Positions 37,014 through 40,812 of a stretch of DNA of 40,812 nt are shown one piece after another (position 1 is the stretch's first letter; the number at the start of each line of letters is the position of its first letter). Location: contig JAGVBT010000134.1 of NCBI GenBank assembly GCA_020059605.1, positions 1 through 40,812 of the forward strand, in the 5' to 3' direction. Position numbers and translations under genes: made by a program. The notes beneath the pieces are model-generated. The model was not told the origin of the DNA and ran no database searches. It saw nothing but the letters and a program-made list of their open reading frames with translations. Source of the stretch: Deltaproteobacteria bacterium. Its GTDB lineage: Bacteria; Desulfobacterota; BSN033; UBA1163.

Positions 37014-38054
37014 ATGGAAAAAGTACGACTGACTGAAAAAGTCAAAAAAGCGGGTTGAGCTGCCAAGATTGGTCCGGAGGATCTGGATCATATCTTAAGG
37101 GAGTTGCCCATTCCAAAGGATCCGAGGGTTTTAGTGGGACTGGATACCTCGGATGATGCCGGGGTCTATCAATTGAGTGACGAGGTTGCCCTGGTTCAGA
37201 CCGTGGATTTTTTCACTCCAATTGTGGATGATCCCTTTACCTTCGGCCAGATCGCTGTAGCCAATGCACTGAGCGATGTCTATGCGATGGGAGGGAAGCC
37301 CCTTACGGGGATGAATTTAGTGGCGTTTCCGATCAAAACCCTCTCCCCGTCCATTCTGAAAGAGATTCTCCTTGGGGGCCTTTCGAAGATGAAGGAGGCG
37401 GGTGTAGCCCTGGTGGGAGGGCATTCGATCGAAGACCCGGAGATTAAATATGGCCTCGCTGTAACCGGCTTGATTCATCCCAAAAAGATTCTTACCAATG
37501 CTACGGCAAAGGTAGGGGACAAACTGGTTTTGACGAAGGCCCTCGGCACCGGGATTATTGCCACGGCTCTCAAGGGTCAGATGGCTTCCGAAGAGGCCGT
37601 CCGTAAGATCACCGAGAGTATGGCGACCCTGAATCGAACGGCGTCGGAATGGATGATCAAATGTGGAGCTCATGCTTGCACGGACATCACGGGGTTCAGC
37701 TTCCTTGGGCATGCGTTGGAGATGGCGACAGCAAGCCAAGTGGGATTACTGATTCAATCGGAAGCCATTCCCATCTTCCCCGAGGCGATGGAATACGCAA
37801 AAATAGGATTGGTCCCCGGAGGGGCGCGATCAAACCGCCAATTTTTCTCCTGCAGGGTGGAAGCTCAATCGAATGTTGATGAGGTTTTGCTGGATATTCT
37901 TTACGATCCCCAAACCTCCGGCGGACTGTTGATTGCCTTGCCTCCTCATGAGGCAGAGGAACTGGTGGCAGCTCTGAAAAAAGAGGGACTCGTTTATTCC
38001 TCTATTGTAGGCGAGGTGTTAAAAGACCCCCCCGGAAAGATCCAACTCCTCTAA
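37014..38054 (+). CDS. selD: Selenophosphate synthetase SelD, with in-frame UGA (selenocysteine) at residue 15
   Basis: SelD makes selenophosphate from selenide and ATP. The true start is ATG 37014 (AAAGGA upstream). The frame reads MEKVRLTEKVKKAG, then TGA at 37056-37058, then AAKIGPEDL and on without break to 38054, 346 residues in all. In E. coli the same place reads HGAGCGCKI with catalytic Cys17 and Lys20; here the UGA stands for that Cys, giving Gly-Sec-Ala-Ala-Lys, as in known selenocysteine-type SelD. Later landmarks are VGLDTSDDAGVYQL, the ATP-binding TVDFFTPIVDDPFTFGQIA, ANALSDVYAMGGKPL, GGHSIEDPEIKYGLAVTG and DPQTSGGLLIALP. Starting at TTG 37104 instead would lose the glycine-rich catalytic loop. 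It closes the selenium operon. Confidence 0.95.
37056..37086 (+). promoter_or_regulatory. Selenocysteine UGA codon and possible bacterial SECIS hairpin
   Basis: Directly after the UGA, CCAAGA (37063-37068) can pair with TCTGG (37082-37086) with one bulged A. This places GGTCC (37071-37075) in the loop region; E. coli fdhF also has GGUC in its SECIS loop. A second pairing, GGTCC with GGATC (37078-37083), is possible, so the exact fold is unsure. Confidence 0.55.
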
Positions 38055-38070
38055 GCCTTTCAATCTATTT

Positions 38071-38469
38071 TCACCTTCTCTCTGTGACGATGCTGAAGGT
38101 GTTAACGTCGGATCGCCTCACTTCATCGATCACGCTCACCAATAATCCCACATCCGCTTCCTTATCCGCTTTGATTCTTAAAAAACCTTTCTCCTGATCG
38201 GGAAAACCAGTCTGGATGGCCGCCCGAAGATTCTTTATGTCGACCCTCTTCTCCATAAAATAGATCTCCCCGTTCTTGGTGAGGGTAATCGTTCGCGGGG
38301 TGTCTCTCAACGATTCTGCCGTGGTTGATTCCGGCAGCCGGATCCGGATGGCTGGCTCCTGAATCCAGTGCGAGGTCAACATGAAAAAGAGAAGGAGCAG
38401 GAACACCACATCCACGAGGGGCGCGATGCTCAAATGACTGTGGTTGCCTCTCCGCCTTTCAAATTCCAT
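38071..38469 (-). CDS. exbD: ExbD/TolR-type biopolymer transport protein
   Basis: A 132-residue protein with a short basic N-terminus, one membrane span holding the conserved Asp (APLVDVVFLLLLFFML), and a periplasmic domain (IRLPESTTAESL onward, ending DVNTFSIVTERR). With ExbB and TonB it forms the proton-driven motor for outer-membrane uptake. It overlaps exbB by 11 bases and converges on selD with only 16 bases between stops. Confidence 0.94.
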   Translation of the reverse strand: MEFERRRGNHSHLSIAPLVDVVFLLLLFFMLTSHWIQEPAIRIRLPESTTAESLRDTPRTITLTKNGEIYFMEKRVDIKNLRAAIQTGFPDQEKGFLRIKADKEADVGLLVSVIDEVRRSDVNTFSIVTERR

Positions 38470-39007
38470 GTCGAACCCTTGCCTGGAGTACAGTGATCAT
38501 CTCTTCCATCCCGAAGGCGATCTCGTCGGCCTGTTTTTCGAGATAATGGTGGCCGATGTGGATGGGGATCGCCACGAGCAATCCGGCGGCTGTCGTGATC
38601 AATGCCTCCCAGATCCCTCCGGCCAGCATGGAGGGATTGACGCTGGGGCTCTGGCTAATGACCGTAAAGGCCCGGATCATTCCCGTCACCGTTCCGGTCA
38701 ACCCCAGAAGGGGAGCAATGGTCGCAATCAGCCCTAACCAGCTCAATCCCTTTTCAATCCGCCGGACCTGCTTGGTCCCAATGATCGACATTTCCTTCTC
38801 ATCACAGTTATTTTTTAACCCTTCGAGGATGGGACCTAACAGGTTGGGCTTTATTCTATTTTTCAGGATGTCCTCCGGGGGAATTTCTAACTCTCTTAAG
38901 ATCTTCCGGTACTGAATCCACTTGTCGATCAGTATCGCAACCCCTGCAAGAGAGCACAGGAGGATGGGATACATTAAGACGCCGCCTTTTAGAAAGAGAT
39001 TAATCAT
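38459..39007 (-). CDS. exbB: ExbB/TolQ-type proton channel protein
   Basis: A 182-residue MotA/TolQ/ExbB-family protein with an N-terminal span (MYPILLCSLAGVAILIDKW) and two later spans around LGLIATIAPLLGLTGTVTGM and GIWEALITTAAGLLVAIPIH, the conserved channel part. It starts on the last base of tonB and overlaps exbD, so all three are translationally coupled. Confidence 0.94.
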   Translation of the reverse strand: MINLFLKGGVLMYPILLCSLAGVAILIDKWIQYRKILRELEIPPEDILKNRIKPNLLGPILEGLKNNCDEKEMSIIGTKQVRRIEKGLSWLGLIATIAPLLGLTGTVTGMIRAFTVISQSPSVNPSMLAGGIWEALITTAAGLLVAIPIHIGHHYLEKQADEIAFGMEEMITVLQARVRHGI

Positions 39008-39903
39008 CAGTTCTTCTCCAATCGAAATCTGATGGGAAGAAGGGCCTTTGAAGCGATGGGTTTTCCATCTTGTTTCGCGGGAAGAAAGGTTGATTTCTTA
39101 ACCGCCTCCACAGCCGCTTCCGTAAATCCATAGCCTGCCTTTTCAATCACCTCTATATCCCGGAGAATTCCGTTTTCGTCAATGGTCAGTTTGAGCACGA
39201 CCTTTCCCTCTTGACCCAGCCTTCTGGCCATCATGGGATAGACGGGCATGGCCCTGTGCAGGAAGGCGGGCGCGACAGGGGCTCCGAATCTGGTTTCGAT
39301 TGGGGTTCCGCGGTCACCTCCGGCTGTACGATGACTTACGAGCGGTTGTTTCTCGACGTCAGACGCCGTATCAATGAGTCCGCCCTCCGCAGGCTCATGG
39401 CTACTTCTCTCTGTGATATTTGACACAGGTGGAATGAAGAGGGGTTCCTTGGTTTCGGTCGACGGTTGACTCATTGTTTCGAGCTTTATAGGTTTTTCCC
39501 CAATTTCCACTGGGTCCTTCACAGCTTCCTTGACTGGTTCGATGACCTCTGGTTGTTGCATGGTGGGGGACAGGGGGGCGATCAGTTGGCTCCTCTCTGG
39601 GTCCTTCACGGCTTCCTTGACCGGTTCGATGATCTCCGGTTGTTGCATGGTGGGGTTGGAAGGTTCGATGGGTTGGCCCCTTTCTTTGACCGGCTCGGGC
39701 TGAGGCTTCTTTGGCGCCATTCGTTTTTTCACCGGCTCGGGCCGAACCCGAACATCTTCTATGGAAACGAAGAGTTCCAATTCATGTATTTGTGGCTCTA
39801 TGACCATCGCTACCGGTATCGAAAAGATCAGCATATGTATTAAAACGGAGAGTATAAATGTATACGACCTCCTTGCAGATAGGGTTCCCCACGGTGTTTT
39901 CAT
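39007..39903 (-). CDS. tonB: TonB energy-transducing protein with duplicated Pro-rich segment
   Basis: A 298-residue TonB. The N-terminal anchor is at about 15-35 (YTFILSVLIHMLIFSIPVAM, with the membrane His23), then a Pro/Glu/Lys-rich periplasmic linker (50-200), and the C-terminal TonB domain (about 215-295: MPVYPMMARRLGQEGKVVLK, GFTEAAVEAVKKSTFLPA). In the linker PTMQQPE-I/V-IEPVKEAVKDP occurs twice, at residues 84-102 and 113-131, encoded by near-identical 57-bp strings 87 bp apart (39512-39568 and 39599-39655). The gene order tonB-exbB-exbD suggests a dedicated uptake motor, probably for metal chelates given the next-door metal permease (inference). Confidence 0.93.
   Translation of the reverse strand: MKTPWGTLSARRSYTFILSVLIHMLIFSIPVAMVIEPQIHELELFVSIEDVRVRPEPVKKRMAPKKPQPEPVKERGQPIEPSNPTMQQPEIIEPVKEAVKDPERSQLIAPLSPTMQQPEVIEPVKEAVKDPVEIGEKPIKLETMSQPSTETKEPLFIPPVSNITERSSHEPAEGGLIDTASDVEKQPLVSHRTAGGDRGTPIETRFGAPVAPAFLHRAMPVYPMMARRLGQEGKVVLKLTIDENGILRDIEVIEKAGYGFTEAAVEAVKKSTFLPAKQDGKPIASKALLPIRFRLEKN
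39512..39655. repeat. Direct repeat within tonB (57 bp, period 87)
   Basis: Two 57-bp copies at 39512-39568 and 39599-39655 differ at only a few positions, mostly silent. They expand the proline-rich linker by one unit of 29 residues. The near identity suggests recent slippage or unequal crossing-over. Confidence 0.8.
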
Positions 39904-39977
39904 GTTTCCCGTTGTTCCACCATAAAAAAACTACGAAGGGTGAGGAATAGAGTTGCCATGGTGGCATTCCACAGAGC

Positions 39978-40616
39978 CTATTTTGTTGCAATGATACAAT
40001 AGAAACCCGGTTCATCGATAAAGACATCAATGCCCAGACCTGCTGTTTCCAGCAGTGAACGCATCTCCGCTTCGTCGGGCAGATGGTCGTGCATGACGGC
40101 ATGGCATGATCCGTGATGTTTTTTAATCCCCTCCGATGAGTCGAAGTGCGATACGGCGAAAACCCCGCCCGGTTTCAGGAGACGCGAAAGCGTCATTACG
40201 GCTTTTTCCTTGTCCTGAAAATGGGGGAAGCACGAGAAACAAATAACCATGTCACAAGAACCCTCCTCCAGCGGCGCCCTCTCCGCGTCCGAAACGATGA
40301 ATCGAATGTTATCCCTTGCGTGCAGGCTACGGTTGACCTCTATCATCTTTTCCGCAAAGTCCATCTCATAGAGAACCCCGGTGGAGGTGATGCGTTCAAG
40401 AATAAACGGGACAAGCACACCGGTTCCGCACCCGACGTCCAGTATCTGGTTGCCCGGTTTCAGAGATAACAGTGAAAACAGGCGATGAAAGTCCTTTTCA
40501 TGCTTATCGTAGCGTCCGGTTGCGGGATCTTTGTACCACATATCCAGCCACTTTTCGGCATGGTCATTAAAGAACTGTTTCCGTGTTCGATAGATTTCAT
40601 CCGTTTTCATTTTCAT
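39978..40616 (-). CDS. Class I SAM-dependent methyltransferase
   Basis: A 212-residue methyltransferase of the Methyltransf_11/UbiE-like type. Motif I ILDVGCGTG is at 58-66, the acidic end of strand 2 is YEMDFAEKMIEVN, motif II-like is VSDAERAPLEEGSCDMVICF, and RLLKPGGVFAVSHFDS is motif III. The substrate is unknown. It overlaps the metal permease gene by 20 bases and lies upstream of tonB-exbB-exbD in the same direction, so it may modify a metallophore or a metal, but this is a guess. Confidence 0.88.
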   Translation of the reverse strand: MKMKTDEIYRTRKQFFNDHAEKWLDMWYKDPATGRYDKHEKDFHRLFSLLSLKPGNQILDVGCGTGVLVPFILERITSTGVLYEMDFAEKMIEVNRSLHARDNIRFIVSDAERAPLEEGSCDMVICFSCFPHFQDKEKAVMTLSRLLKPGGVFAVSHFDSSEGIKKHHGSCHAVMHDHLPDEAEMRSLLETAGLGIDVFIDEPGFYCIIATK

Positions 40617-40812
40617 GGGGTATGTCCCTTTTCTTGAATTTTACCAAGCGACGTTTTGGCGAAAAAATGTATGCGGCGGCAAAAATGGTTGTCGCCATGA
40701 GAACCACCGCGGCGCCTGACGGAAGATCAAAAACATAAGATAGGATGAGGCCGGAAATGCAGGCGCCGATCCCCGAAGCCGCCGAAATGAGAAAAAAGTG
40801 TTTCAAATTGTA
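40597..40812 (-). CDS. C-terminus of a metal ABC transporter permease (ABC-3 family), cut by the window edge
   Basis: The frame is open to the last base of the window and encodes the final 70 residues of a membrane protein: a span near FFLISAASGIGACISGLILS, then FDLPSGAAVVLMATTIFAAAYIF and a basic tail. LSYVFDLPSGAAVVL is typical of the last helices of ZnuB/MntB-type permeases for zinc, manganese or iron. The rest lies beyond 40812. Confidence 0.8.
   Translation of the reverse strand, partial: YNLKHFFLISAASGIGACISGLILSYVFDLPSGAAVVLMATTIFAAAYIFSPKRRLVKFKKRDIPHENENG

Overview
The window (about 50% G+C) looks like chromosomal DNA of an anaerobic member of the Desulfobacterota (former Deltaproteobacteria, syntroph or sulfate-reducer type). 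The reasons are an EtfA with an N-terminal 2[4Fe-4S] domain, NuoE/NuoF/HoxU-type NADH-oxidising subunits, sigma-54 regulation, a three-subunit membrane transhydrogenase and a selenium operon whose SelD itself appears to contain selenocysteine. The exact lineage is inferred, not proven.

Layout. 1-7.8 kb, plus strand: a decayed endonuclease III remnant, mfd, two PpiC-type lipoprotein foldases, surA and pdxA. 7.9-13.5 kb, plus: thiolase, enoyl-CoA hydratase, etfB and ferredoxin-fused etfA (acyl-CoA metabolism), then an MJ0042-zinc-ribbon membrane protein. 20.6-13.7 kb, minus: a putative sigma-54-driven redox operon made of a tandem-motif Cys protein, a NuoE with zinc-ribbon tail, a 1057-residue NuoF-GltD fusion, a HoxU/NuoG-N protein and a glutamate-synthase-like FMN protein; a cytosolic histidine kinase and NtrC-type regulator lie just upstream. 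30.6-24.2 kb, minus: a run of small regulatory and stress-like proteins (two diverged universal-stress paralogs, a PTS IIA-like protein lacking its phospho-histidine, a receiver-only regulator, two tiny Cys proteins, a helical protein) running into pntA1-pntA2-pntB. 33.1-30.9 kb, minus: UspA, a YhhQ-type transporter and a broken AI-2E permease. 33.8-38.05 kb, plus: selenium operon yedE, TusA-like, class V desulfurase, DUF3343, selD. 40.8-38.07 kb, minus: end of a metal ABC permease, methyltransferase, tonB-exbB-exbD.

How it fits together. EtfAB, the NuoE/NuoF-GltD/HoxU/GltB-like set and PntAB could link acyl-CoA oxidation, NADH, NADPH and ferredoxin pools. No hydrogenase, formate dehydrogenase or quinone-reducing subunit sits in the redox operon, so its final electron partner is open.

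The intergenic DNA is distinctive. Many gaps carry degenerate 7- or 8-bp tandem arrays, often as inverted pairs, and one such array runs into the start of pdxA. There are also two copies of a 106-bp palindromic body in opposite orientation, a 168-bp GC-rich MITE-like element and several other palindromic repeats.
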